Positions 37,078 to 45,478 of a stretch of 64,000 nt of DNA are shown here, piece after piece. Source of the DNA: Bradyrhizobium sp. Lineage in GTDB: Bacteria; Pseudomonadota; Alphaproteobacteria; Rhizobiales; Xanthobacteraceae. The stretch lies in contig NZ_JALHLP010000023.1 of NCBI RefSeq assembly GCF_022844465.1, positions 1 to 64,000 of the forward strand, written 5' to 3'. Under the pieces are notes generated by a model that was not told the DNA's origin, ran no database searches, and saw only the letters and a list, made by a program, of their open reading frames with translations. The position numbers and the translations under genes are program-made. Positions within the stretch are counted from its first letter, which is position 1; each line of letters begins with the position of its first letter.

Positions 37078-37404
37078 CTACGCCGTATCCTTCTTGACCG
37101 ATTCCATTCGCAGCTGCCGGGTTTCCGCAGCACGTTCAAGCTCCCACGCACGCTCAATCCGCTCGGGGCTGGTTTCCTTCAACAATCTTCCCCAGGCCGC
37201 AGCAAAGGCCCGCTTGGATCCATCCAGGCTGTCTGAAACTCCCTCGGCCCACGGTGGCATCGCCATGGCAACCGTTATCTTCCATTCCCAGCCACCGTTG
37301 ACCAGCCGTATGTGCCCGATCGCATGCCCGTCATACCGAAGAACATAGTCGTTCTTGACGTCGGGCCACCTCAGGTTCGCGTTCAGCGTAATCGTCTTGG
37401 CCAT
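37078..37404 (-). CDS. Hypothetical protein, 108 residues
   Basis: Starts at ATG 37404. The product is soluble, with a beta-rich first half (YVLRYDGHAIGHIRLVNGGW, WKITVAMAMPPW) and a charged helical end (ERIERAWELERAAETRQLR). No family is recognised. It lies 101 bases upstream of the HicB-like gene on the same strand and could be co-transcribed with it; it is not HicA-like. Confidence 0.6.
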   Translation of the reverse strand: MAKTITLNANLRWPDVKNDYVLRYDGHAIGHIRLVNGGWEWKITVAMAMPPWAEGVSDSLDGSKRAFAAAWGRLLKETSPERIERAWELERAAETRQLRMESVKKDTA

Positions 37405-37518
37405 GATCGTCCCGGAGCACTCCGTGCAACTGAAATGCAACCCGAAAGCCGGCGAGCGGTCAAGTTGACGGGGAACGCGCCAGGTAGAAGAAGGAAAGCG
37501 AACCAGGAGGACAAATTG

Positions 37519-37806
37519 ATGAGAACCATCGCCTGCGTGCTGGTGACGCTCGGAATCTCGATTGCGGTCGACGCCCGCGCCGAGGTGGAAGTGACCGTTC
37601 CGGAAATCGGACGCGTCAAGACCACAACAAAGGTGGAAAATGGCATTCTCGGCGTAGCCAATTCATTCACGCGATTTCGCGGCACTGCGCGGGAGTGCAT
37701 CGGCGCCTGCTTCTATGCGAACGCCACCAAGACCCGAACCTGGACCTGCCGGGATTCCGACTGCAACCTTGATTGCTCGGGCAGAGACCCCGTTGGCGGG
37801 TGCTGA
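37519..37806 (+). CDS. Small cysteine-rich secreted protein
   Basis: An AGGAGG box lies eight bases before ATG 37519. The 95-residue product has a signal peptide (MRTIACVLVTLGISIAVDARA) and a mature domain with six cysteines in its last half (ARECIGACFY, TWTCRDSDCNLDC, VGGC), a spacing that suggests three disulfides. No family is recognised. Its stop is eight bases from the convergent end of the aminotransferase gene. Confidence 0.7.
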   Translation: MRTIACVLVTLGISIAVDARAEVEVTVPEIGRVKTTTKVENGILGVANSFTRFRGTARECIGACFYANATKTRTWTCRDSDCNLDCSGRDPVGGC

Positions 37807-37813
37807 CCCGATT

Positions 37814-39064
37814 TTATCCGCCCAGTTCGCGGACGGCCCTGAAGCCATGCGATGCCGCTTCAAGGGCTTCGTCGATGTCGGCGCTCCGATGTGCCGCAGA
37901 CAGGAACATGTTGTGCTGGGGATGGAAGAACGCGCCGTGCCGAAGGGCCGTCGAGCAGAACACCCGCCCTTTCCTCGCCTCGGGGTCGGCGTCGAACAGC
38001 ATCAGCGGCATCTGTGGCGGACCGCTCTGGCGGATCGCGACGCCATTCCGGTTCGCCAGCAACGCCAGCCCCTCGCGCAGCCGCAAGCCCATCGCGCGGA
38101 TATGCCCGGGTACATCCGTCTCACGCGCGATCCGCAGCGTCGCGCGCGCGGCCGCCATTGCTACCGCGCCACACCAGAACGAGCCGGTGACGAACACCCT
38201 GGAAGCGGCTTCGCGGAACTGGTCATTGCCTGTCACGGCAGCCAGCGCATGACCGTTCGCAATCGCCTTGCTCCATGCCGACAGATCCGGACGCACGCCA
38301 AGCGCCTCCCAGCTTCCCCTGACATCGAGGCGCAAGCCGGCTCGCACCTCGTCGATGATCAGTGCGGCGCCGGCGCGGACGCACGCCGCACGCGCCGCCT
38401 GCGCGAATTCCCTGGTCGGCAGTTCGAGATCGCGGCCCATATCGTGACGAAAAGCCGTCACCAATACAGCAGCGACGTCTTGACCGGCTTGGTCAACCGC
38501 GGCCCGCAGGCTCTCGACGTCGTTGTATTCGAAATGCAGGAGATGCGCGCGGTCCTCACTGGTGATCCCGACAACGCTCGGCGAGCACCACGGCAGCGCC
38601 CCGTGATAGCTGCCGCGGGCGACCAGCACCTTGCGCCTTCCGGTATGCGCGCGAGCGATCGTCACGCAACTCGTCGTCGCATCGCTGCCGTTCTTCTGAA
38701 ACATCGCCCAATCCGCGTGCGGCACCAGGGCGACGAAGTCCTCGGCAAGCTCGACCATGACCTCGCCCGGGCCGTTGAGACAGTCGCCTCTGGCGGCCTG
38801 CGCCATCGCAGCAGCCTCAACCTCGGGATGGCGATGGCCAAGCAGGATCGGCCCCCAGCTGCACATGAAGTCGATGTACTCGCGCCCATCGACGTCGCGG
38901 ACCCGGCAGCCCTCCGCAGATGCAAAGAACTGCGGGTAGCCCTCTGGAAGCCGCGCGGCGTTCAGATGACCCCACATGCCGCCGGGAACCACGCGCTGGG
39001 CCCTGGCTCGCAATCCCGCATCCGCGGTCTGCGTTTCGCTCAACGGCGCCGGATGTCCGGTCAT
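37814..39064 (-). CDS. Class III aminotransferase (glutamate-1-semialdehyde aminomutase-like)
   Basis: A PLP-dependent enzyme of the aspartate-aminotransferase superfamily, class III. I use ATG 39064 (416 residues) because conserved sequence begins soon after (ARAQRVVPGGMWGHL). Visible features: FMCSWGPILLGHRHPEV, the phosphate-binding NGSDATTSC, LIIDEVRAGLR with the PLP-ring aspartate, and the Schiff-base lysine in AWSKAIANGHALAAVTG. It is closer to GSA-type proteins than to acetylornithine transaminases, but is probably a different enzyme, since genuine HemL would show a longer conserved core. Substrate unknown. Confidence 0.82.
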   Translation of the reverse strand: MTGHPAPLSETQTADAGLRARAQRVVPGGMWGHLNAARLPEGYPQFFASAEGCRVRDVDGREYIDFMCSWGPILLGHRHPEVEAAAMAQAARGDCLNGPGEVMVELAEDFVALVPHADWAMFQKNGSDATTSCVTIARAHTGRRKVLVARGSYHGALPWCSPSVVGITSEDRAHLLHFEYNDVESLRAAVDQAGQDVAAVLVTAFRHDMGRDLELPTREFAQAARAACVRAGAALIIDEVRAGLRLDVRGSWEALGVRPDLSAWSKAIANGHALAAVTGNDQFREAASRVFVTGSFWCGAVAMAAARATLRIARETDVPGHIRAMGLRLREGLALLANRNGVAIRQSGPPQMPLMLFDADPEARKGRVFCSTALRHGAFFHPQHNMFLSAAHRSADIDEALEAASHGFRAVRELGG

Positions 39065-39311
39065 CAGATCCTCTTGTGTTGAAGTGAAGCGGCTCTCAAA
39101 TGTGATTAGATCGAGATGGATATCGCGTCGTCTCCGCATCAAACCATCGCAGGCAAGCCACGACAAGATGAGAGAGCTTGGCGAGGCCGAGACTATCCGG
39201 TGCGGAGTCGCCGACCCTGCCGGACACGTTCTGGAGTATTCAGGTGGCGCCCGGCCTGCCGGCTCGATAGAATTGAGAAATCAACTATCGATCTGTTTTG
39301 GAGCCCTTCAT

Positions 39312-39933
39312 TTGCAAACCCGCCGCCTCATTGCCTTGGCCTCCTTCCTTGCTGTCGCATCGCTGACTTGCGCAGGCGCGGCCCTCGCGCAGAGCACGAT
39401 CGCCGCGGCGGTCGCCAGGCCGGTGTCGCTGCCGGAGATCGCGATCGGATCGCCAACGGCGCCGGTGACGATTGTCGAATACTCGTCGATGAGCTGCCCG
39501 CATTGCGCGGCTTTCGGCCTGAACGTTTTCCCGATGTTGCAGTCGAAATACATCGACACCGGCAAGGTACGTTTCGTGTTCCGCGAGTTCCCGCTCGACA
39601 TCAAGGCGGCCGCGGCTTCAATGCGGGCCCGATGATTCCCAAAAATATCTCGACGCGGTCGAGACCCTGTTCAAGCAGCAGGAACGACTGATGATACAGA
39701 CCAGGGATACGCTGGTTCAGGTCGGCCGGCTGCACGGCATGAACACGCAGGATGTCGAGGCATGCGAGAGGGACCGGACGCTGCTCGACAAGCTCGCCGC
39801 CGACCAGCAATACGCCGTGCGGGAGCTGAAGGTCACGTCGACGCCGACCTTCTTCCTCAACGGCACTCGGTTGCAGGGCGCGATGTCGTTCGAAGAACTG
39901 GAAGAAAGGATCAGCCCGCTGCTGAAGAACTAG
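39312..39933 (+). pseudogene. DsbA-like thiol oxidoreductase, frameshifted
   Basis: From TTG 39312 a signal peptide leads into a thioredoxin fold with SSMSCPHCAAF (CPHC active site) and RFVFREFPLDIKAAAA. The frame then hits TGA at 39633-39635. The family continues in another frame as DDSQKYLDAVETLFKQQERL, through IQTRDTLVQVGRL, to the cis-Pro loop STPTFFLNG and the stop at 39933. About 10-20 bases that usually encode the Cys-containing linker (MLARC-type) seem missing near 39630. Either a deletion inactivated the gene or the read is wrong. The second part also has an ATG at 39691, but on its own it would be an unstable half. Confidence 0.75.
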
Positions 39934-40036
39934 CAATTGCTGGTCAGCGGTCTCTCATCCTTTGTGCCGCGCCGCCGCCTGGTCGGTGACGTGACCAGCC
40001 GACATATCGGAGCGGGCGCGATGGCCTTGCGATTGA

Positions 40037-40288
40037 TCATTCCTGGTCGAGGAAGGTAAGGCCCAGCCGGTTTTTCTGGATCCATGCAACCCGGCATTCA
40101 TGAACAATCCTGGCGTCCTTTGCCATGACAAGTTGAAAACGCTGCGGGACGAAAGCAGGGTTTTCAACGTCGATTGCCGCCCCCTCGGGCGAGATATTCC
40201 GTACCACGCAGCGCATCACCGAACCGCCCGACGAGACATAGGCCGGCTCCTCGACTTCAGTCCGCGGATGCTTTCGCTTCTCTTCCAT
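40037..40288 (-). CDS. Single PilZ-domain protein
   Basis: An 83-residue protein consisting of one PilZ domain. Both c-di-GMP-binding signatures are present: RKHPR (RxxxR) near the N-terminus and NISPEG (NxSxxG) in the middle, followed by beta-strands (HECRVAWIQKNRLGLTF). Family members bind cyclic di-GMP and act on motility, polysaccharide or envelope targets. No effector domain is fused, so it may work through a partner. It stands alone, well downstream of the adhesin system. Confidence 0.85.
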   Translation of the reverse strand: MEEKRKHPRTEVEEPAYVSSGGSVMRCVVRNISPEGAAIDVENPAFVPQRFQLVMAKDARIVHECRVAWIQKNRLGLTFLDQE

Positions 40289-40458
40289 TCCCGTCAGCTT
40301 CCTATGTCATCCCGTGCCAAATCTTCTCCGCGCAGGTGCGCCCCGCATTTACATGGGCTTGCCGTTCACTCTGGCGGCACGATAGCCTCGACTCGGGCAT
40401 TCTCAAATCGTTGGCGCCTCGCCGCTCGGCGGTGGTACCGACCGCAGGGAGAACGATC

Positions 40459-40860
40459 ATGGGACTTGGCGTATTGCAGCACTACACCATCGAACCTGCC
40501 GACCTTGAACGCACCAAGGATTTCTATTGCGAAGTTCTCGGACTGGAGAATGGCGAGCGCCCGCCGCTCGACTTCCCCGGCTACTGGCTCTGTTCCGGCG
40601 GCGTCGCGACCGTGCATCTGATGGGCACGCGAAAACCGCGCGAAGGTATAGTAGTCCGCGGCACCGAGCGGAAATACGAGAACACCGGGCGGTTTGACCA
40701 TATCGCCTTTGCCGCAACCGACGTCGTGGGAATGCGCAAGCGCTTGCAGTCGAAGGGCGTTCCGTTCCGCGAGAGCGTCGTACCACGTACCGGAGATACG
40801 CAGTTCTTCCTCTATGACCCCGATGGCGTCGGCGTCGAATTGAATTTTCCAAAGGCGTGA
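40459..40860 (+). CDS. VOC/glyoxalase-fold protein
   Basis: 133 residues from ATG 40459. It has two beta-alpha-beta-beta-beta modules: LQHYTIEPADLERTKDFYCEVLGL, VATVHLMG, then RFDHIAFAATDVVGMRKRL and TQFFLYDPDGVGVELNF. The metal-ligand residues of the family (H near the start of each half, E near the end) are present. Dioxygenases, lyases and resistance proteins share this fold, so no reaction can be assigned. It lies alone between the PilZ and LTXXQ-like genes. Confidence 0.8.
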   Translation: MGLGVLQHYTIEPADLERTKDFYCEVLGLENGERPPLDFPGYWLCSGGVATVHLMGTRKPREGIVVRGTERKYENTGRFDHIAFAATDVVGMRKRLQSKGVPFRESVVPRTGDTQFFLYDPDGVGVELNFPKA

Positions 40861-40968
40861 GCCCCGTGGCTTCGAACTCCGGGGTTGCACCACCGTGAAG
40901 TTCGAGGAAGCTAGACCCGCTGGGACCGAGGATGAAACTCCCCCGGGCCCCGCCTACCGGCAAGTTTG

Positions 40969-41739
40969 CTAATCGAGCCCGCGCTCGTGGCTTAGCTTGA
41001 CCATTTCTTGAATGAAATCAGCTTTCTGTTTGTCATTCAGGGCTGCGAAAAGCGGCTCGGCCGCATCGGCGACGTTGCGCTGGTCAACTGCGCGGTCGTT
41101 TAGAAACTGAGCTTCGTTCCGCATCTGCTCGATAATATCGTCCGGGGGATCGCGTTTGGCGCGTGCAATACGCAGCTTGAGGCGCTCGGCGCCGTTATGA
41201 CCGAGAGAGTGCATCGCACTATTGAAAGCAGCCCAATGCTTCTCCTGTTCGGGCGTAAGCTCGAGCTGCTTCTTGATCCGTTCGATGTTGGCGTCGCTAT
41301 TGACCACAATCTGTTCTGCCGTCAGCTGGGGCGCTACGGCCTGGGTGAGAGCGGCGGGTTGCTGTTTGGCCACCTTCGTACCCTTGGTATTCTTGGCCCC
41401 CTTGGCCGGCTTCGGCGTGTCACCTTGCCTGGGCCCGTCGCCTGGCCTTGACTCCCGGGCCGCCGGTGCCGGCCCGCCCTTCGCGCCGCCGGTCAAGACA
41501 TTGGTAACACCGCTGACCACGCCGACGACGCCGCCGATCGCGCCCCCCAACACGCCGCCGACCGGCCCCGCCGCCTTGTTCCCCTCGCGCGCGCCCTGCT
41601 GAACGCCTTGCACCAGCCCTTGCGCGCTGGCTGGTGCTGACGCTCCGAAAGCCAGAAAGATGATGGCTCCAAGTGCCCAACCAGGCGCGCAACGCAGCGG
41701 CTGCGGCATATGAGCGATCTGTTCGGGGCGGATCAGCAT
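40969..41739 (-). CDS. Periplasmic LTXXQ-motif (Spy/CpxP-like) protein
   Basis: From ATG 41739 (GGAG upstream) a signal peptide ends near PASAQG. A glycine-rich stretch (VGGVLGGAIGGVVGVVSGV) and a charged, Lys/Pro-rich linker lead to a helical C-terminal half with two LTXXQ-type motifs, LTPEQEKHWAAF and LNDKQKADF. Proteins of this type are periplasmic and often protect against envelope stress or metals. The glycine-rich portion could associate with the membrane. Internal ATG 41709 is another possible start. Confidence 0.75.
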   Translation of the reverse strand: MLIRPEQIAHMPQPLRCAPGWALGAIIFLAFGASAPASAQGLVQGVQQGAREGNKAAGPVGGVLGGAIGGVVGVVSGVTNVLTGGAKGGPAPAARESRPGDGPRQGDTPKPAKGAKNTKGTKVAKQQPAALTQAVAPQLTAEQIVVNSDANIERIKKQLELTPEQEKHWAAFNSAMHSLGHNGAERLKLRIARAKRDPPDDIIEQMRNEAQFLNDRAVDQRNVADAAEPLFAALNDKQKADFIQEMVKLSHERGLD

Positions 41740-42158
41740 CCTGGGTCTCCATGGTGGATCGCAGACGCTAGCGAAGCCGCTCACTGAACGGAACGCGCTG
41801 GTCTGTCGGCAACCACGCTACCGGTTTCACCCCGAACCCGTCCACCCTTGCCCTCGATCGCACACCTCTGCGGCGTTCCCTTGATCTGCGGCGTTCCCTT
41901 GAGTGTGCGCCGCAACATCGCCCGGACCTTTGAAGATTTGTATCGGATCGCTCCGCTCCCGCTGCGTGGAATTAACAACCGGCGTCAATTCGGCGAAAGA
42001 CTTCGACGGTGTTTTCTCGACAGACGCAAACAATTCTGGTCTGATCCGATTACCTCATCTCCGCCGGTGGATCGTGTTTTCGTACCCGAACATCAGCTGG
42101 AGACGGATAGATAACAAGAATTAAGAATCAGAATCTGGCTCAGCAAAGGGGAAACACC
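41740..42158. other. 419-base region without a credible gene
   Basis: The divergent upstream region between the LTXXQ-like and the solute-binding protein genes. Short frames here have no family features. It holds an exact tandem 18-base duplication (41867-41902), and AAGGGG upstream of the ATG at 42159 serves as ribosome-binding site. No clear promoter was assigned. Confidence 0.55.
41867..41902. repeat. Tandem duplication, 2 x 18 bases
   Basis: TCTGCGGCGTTCCCTTGA occurs at 41867-41884 and again at 41885-41902, without a mismatch. It lies outside coding sequence, so a change of copy number would not alter a protein. Confidence 0.93.
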
Positions 42159-43499
42159 ATGTCTCGCAAGAAGCTTTCTCGCCGACAATTTGTTGCTGCG
42201 ACAGCGCTAACATCCGCAGCATTTGTCGCCGCGCCCTATGTGCGCGGCGCCCACGCCGCCGGCAAGCTCTCGATTGGTTTCTGGGATCACTGGGTACCCG
42301 GCGCCAATAAAGCCTCGACCGAACTGGTCAACGAGTGGGCCGCCAAGGAAAAGGTCGAGGTCACGATCGACTATATCCCAAGCCAGGGCAACAAGCTGCT
42401 GCTGACGATCCAAGCCGAAGCGCAGGCGAAATCCGGACATGACATCATGGCCATGGCGACATGGTTGCCGCACGCGCATGCCGAAAATCTCGAACCCGTG
42501 AACGAAGTCGTCGAAGCCGTCATCAAGCAAAGCGGCGACGTCAACGGCACCGTCCGGTATCTCGGCGTAGCCAACGGCAAATGGCTCGGTGTCCCGGCGT
42601 GTGTCGGCAGCCAGATCAAGGGACCCTGCTCGCGCATCGACCTGATGAAGAAGCACGCGGGTATCGACGTTCAGGCGATGTATCCGGCCGGCGCACCGCC
42701 GAAGGCGGAAGGCTGGACCACGGATACCTTCCTGAAGGCGGCCGAAGCCTGTCACAAGGGCGGCGTACCCTTCGGCATCGGTCTCGGCGAGACCAGCGAC
42801 AATGTCGACACGGTGGGCGCCTTCTTCCTCGCCTTCGGGGCCGAGGTCGTCGATGCCAAAGGCAAAGTCGTCGTGAAGAACGATAACGTGCGGGCTGTGC
42901 TCGAATACTACAAGAAGCTGATGGCGTTCCTGCCGCCGGATGCGCCGGCCTGGGACGATTCGTCAAACAACAAGTGGCTGGTTTCGGGCCGAGGCGCCCT
43001 GATCATGAACCCGCCGAGCGCCTGGGCCGTGGCCAGGCGCGATGCGCCGCAAATTGCGGAGCAATGCTGGACGCACGGCTTCCCGGTCGGTCCGAAGGGA
43101 CGTTTCGCGCCCTTCCTTCCCTTCTATTGGAGCATCTGGAAGTTCGCCAAGAACAAGGAGGCCGCCAAGAGCCTTCTGCTGCACCTTTCGCAGCCTGAGG
43201 CAATCGAGAAGATGGTCACCGCCAGCGGCGGCTACGACCTGCCCGCGTTTGAGAAACTCACCACCCTCAAGACCTGGGCCGAGGAAGGCCCGCCCAAGGG
43301 AACGCTGTATCACTACCCGAACCCGCACAAGCATCAGGTGCTTTCGATCTCGGCCTCGCCCGCTCCGCCGAAAGTCGCCCAGCAGATCTATACGCAGGCC
43401 ACTTTGACCAAGATGTGCGTGCGCTTCTACCAGGGCGAACCCATGGAAAAGACGCTGGCTTGGGCCGAGGGTGAACTCGAAGGCTTCATGCGCAGCTGA
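42159..43499 (+). CDS. ABC-type sugar transporter, solute-binding protein (family 1)
   Basis: A 446-residue periplasmic protein that should capture the solute for the importer encoded next. It has a Tat-type signal (SRKKLSRRQFVAATALTSAA) cut near AHAAG, then the family-1 fold: LSIGFWDHWVPGANKAS, DIMAMATWLPHAHAENL, GWTTDTFLKAAEACHKGG and the C-terminal lobe hinge. The Tat signal implies folding before export. Substrate is not predictable; downstream dehydrogenase and amidase genes hint at a non-sugar or modified-sugar compound. The stop is followed by a strong hairpin before the permease genes. Confidence 0.87.
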   Translation: MSRKKLSRRQFVAATALTSAAFVAAPYVRGAHAAGKLSIGFWDHWVPGANKASTELVNEWAAKEKVEVTIDYIPSQGNKLLLTIQAEAQAKSGHDIMAMATWLPHAHAENLEPVNEVVEAVIKQSGDVNGTVRYLGVANGKWLGVPACVGSQIKGPCSRIDLMKKHAGIDVQAMYPAGAPPKAEGWTTDTFLKAAEACHKGGVPFGIGLGETSDNVDTVGAFFLAFGAEVVDAKGKVVVKNDNVRAVLEYYKKLMAFLPPDAPAWDDSSNNKWLVSGRGALIMNPPSAWAVARRDAPQIAEQCWTHGFPVGPKGRFAPFLPFYWSIWKFAKNKEAAKSLLLHLSQPEAIEKMVTASGGYDLPAFEKLTTLKTWAEEGPPKGTLYHYPNPHKHQVLSISASPAPPKVAQQIYTQATLTKMCVRFYQGEPMEKTLAWAEGELEGFMRS

Positions 43500-43561
43500 A
43501 ACTCAGCACTGCCGCGCTCGGACACGATCCGCGGCGGTGCCACGATCTTCATGACCGGGAT

Positions 43562-43594
43562 GTCCAGCAGCCGGCGCGACGCCGGCTGCTGGAC
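43562..43594 (+). other. Strong intercistronic hairpin (15-bp stem)
   Basis: Arms GTCCAGCAGCCGGCG (43562-43576) and CGCCGGCTGCTGGAC (43580-43594) pair perfectly around the loop CGA, with no T-tract. Lying between the binding-protein and permease genes, it probably protects the upstream mRNA end, as REP hairpins do between malE and malF. A partial-terminator effect is also possible. Confidence 0.8.
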
Positions 43595-43624
43595 GATAGC
43601 CAGAATTCGCAAGGACGAAGCAAC

Positions 43625-44563
43625 ATGGTCGACGTCGCAGTACAGCCAAACCGGGGAGTCGTCGCCGGAAGCAAGCGAAAGCGCTCAAGCTTGCAGACTG
43701 CGATGAAGCGAAAATCCACCACCGCCTTCCTGATGACGCTGCCGTTGATCATTCTGATCGCCGTTCTGGTGATCTATCCAGCGTTCTATTCGTTGCATCT
43801 GGCGACGCTGAACAAATCGATGCAGCGGTTCGTCGGCCTCGGAAACTTCGAATTCCTGTTCAAGCGCGAAACATTCTGGCTCGTTGTCAAGCAGTCATGC
43901 ATCTTCGCCATCACGGCGGTGATTTTCAAAGCGCTGATCGGCTTCATCGTCGCGCACTTCGTTCACAACATTCCGGCCAAAGGCCAGCGCAAGTGGCGCG
44001 GCATGTTGCTGGTGCCGTGGGTGATTCCGCCGGCCATGAGCACGCTGGCCTGGCTGTGGCTGTTCGACCCTTCCTACAGCGCCTTCAACTACACGCTGGC
44101 GTATTTTGGTGTCGGGCCTGTCCCCTGGACGGGAGACGCCGCCTGGGCGCGCTTCTCGGTCATTCTGGTCAACATCTGGGTAGGGGCGCCATTCTTCATG
44201 ATCATGTATCTGGCGGCGCTCAAGTCGGTCCCCGATCAGCTCTATGAAGCCGCCGCCATTGACGGCGCGAACTGGTGGCAGCGCATCTGGTACGTCACGC
44301 TGCCGATGATGCGCAATATTATCGCCATTACGACGCTGTTCTCGCTGATCGTTACGTTCGCCAACTTCGACATCGTGCGCATCCTGACGGCCGGTGGCCC
44401 GCTCGACCACACGCATATCTTTGCGACCTGGGCGTTCCGCGTCGGCATTGAAGGCAGCGACGTTCCCTTGGGCGCCAGTGTTTCGCTCTTCATGGTGCCA
44501 ATCCTGGCGATCGCCGCGGTCTTCATTCTGCGGGACATCAACAAGCGCGGGAACGAATCCTGA
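43625..44563 (+). CDS. ABC sugar transporter permease (MalF-type)
   Basis: 312 residues, six predicted membrane helices after a cytoplasmic tail, with the EAA-loop sequence LYEAAAIDGANWWQRIWYVTLPMM near residue 205 that contacts the ATPase. It follows the binding-protein gene by 125 bases, across the hairpin, and ends one base into the next permease start (TGATG), so translation is coupled. With the MalG-type partner it forms the membrane channel. Confidence 0.92.
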   Translation: MVDVAVQPNRGVVAGSKRKRSSLQTAMKRKSTTAFLMTLPLIILIAVLVIYPAFYSLHLATLNKSMQRFVGLGNFEFLFKRETFWLVVKQSCIFAITAVIFKALIGFIVAHFVHNIPAKGQRKWRGMLLVPWVIPPAMSTLAWLWLFDPSYSAFNYTLAYFGVGPVPWTGDAAWARFSVILVNIWVGAPFFMIMYLAALKSVPDQLYEAAAIDGANWWQRIWYVTLPMMRNIIAITTLFSLIVTFANFDIVRILTAGGPLDHTHIFATWAFRVGIEGSDVPLGASVSLFMVPILAIAAVFILRDINKRGNES

Positions 44564-45474
44564 TGAGCACGATAGCCATCGACAAATCCGCGCCGAACCG
44601 CAAGATGAAGTACGGCAGCATGAGCCGCGACCGCACCTGGGCGCTGAGATGGTCGTACTTCTTTCTGACCCTTTTTGCGATGTTTTCCCTGTTGCCGCCG
44701 CTTTACATGCTGGTCACCTCGCTCAAGGGCAGTGCGGAGATATCCGCCGCAACCAATCCCTGGTGGGTGTTTAGTCCGACGCTTTCAAACTACATCGAAA
44801 TTCTGACGTCGAACCAGTTTCTGCGGTTCTTCTGGAACTCGGCAATGGTGTCGATTTTTGTCGTGACGATCACCATGCTGATCAGCGTGCCCGCCGCCTT
44901 TGCGCTGGCGCGAATGCGGTTCTGGGGATCGGCGACGCTGGCGACCGGGGTGTTCCTGACCTACCTGATCCCGGAGACGCTGCTGTTCCTGCCGCTGTTC
45001 AAGATGTTTGCGACATTCGGCGAGTTCACCGGAATCCAACTGATAAACAAGTGGTACGTGCTTCTGATCGTCTACCCGACGCTCACGGTGCCGTTCTGCA
45101 CGTGGATCATGATAGGCTACTTTGCCTCGATCCCGAAGGAACTTGACGAAGCCGCGATTATCGACGGCGCCACCTGGATCCAGACCCTGACACGTATCTT
45201 TATCCCGGTCGCCTTCCCCGGCATTATCGCGGCCACGATCTTTGCCTTCACCGTTTCATGGGCGCAGTTTCTCTATCCGCTGGTGTTCACGACCTCGATC
45301 GATCAGCTGGTGCTGCCGGTCGGCATCATCACCACGCTGATCAAAGGCGACGTGTTCGCCTGGGGGCAGATCATGACTGGCGCTCTGCTCGGCGCCGCAC
45401 CCCCGCTTATCATCTACGCTTTCCTGATGGACTACTACATCGCCGGCCTCACGGCTGGAGCGACAAAGGGTTGA
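44563..45474 (+). CDS. ABC sugar transporter permease (MalG-type)
   Basis: 303 residues with six membrane helices and the EAA loop ELDEAAIIDGATWIQTLTRIF near residue 195. It starts inside the stop codon of the MalF-type gene (TGATG) and is followed after four bases by the ATPase gene. The N-terminus (RTWALRWSYFFLTLFAMF) begins the first membrane helix. It is the second half of the heterodimeric channel. Confidence 0.92.
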   Translation: MSTIAIDKSAPNRKMKYGSMSRDRTWALRWSYFFLTLFAMFSLLPPLYMLVTSLKGSAEISAATNPWWVFSPTLSNYIEILTSNQFLRFFWNSAMVSIFVVTITMLISVPAAFALARMRFWGSATLATGVFLTYLIPETLLFLPLFKMFATFGEFTGIQLINKWYVLLIVYPTLTVPFCTWIMIGYFASIPKELDEAAIIDGATWIQTLTRIFIPVAFPGIIAATIFAFTVSWAQFLYPLVFTTSIDQLVLPVGIITTLIKGDVFAWGQIMTGALLGAAPPLIIYAFLMDYYIAGLTAGATKG

Positions 45475-45478
45475 TTTC

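Noticed and set aside
37715..39082. Plus-strand frame (455 codons) opposite the class III aminotransferase
   Set aside because: Composition is that of a shadow frame; the aminotransferase on the other strand has every key motif.
39691..39933. Independent small gene from ATG 39691
   Set aside because: Sequence is the C-terminal half of a DsbA-like fold that continues the frame broken at 39633.
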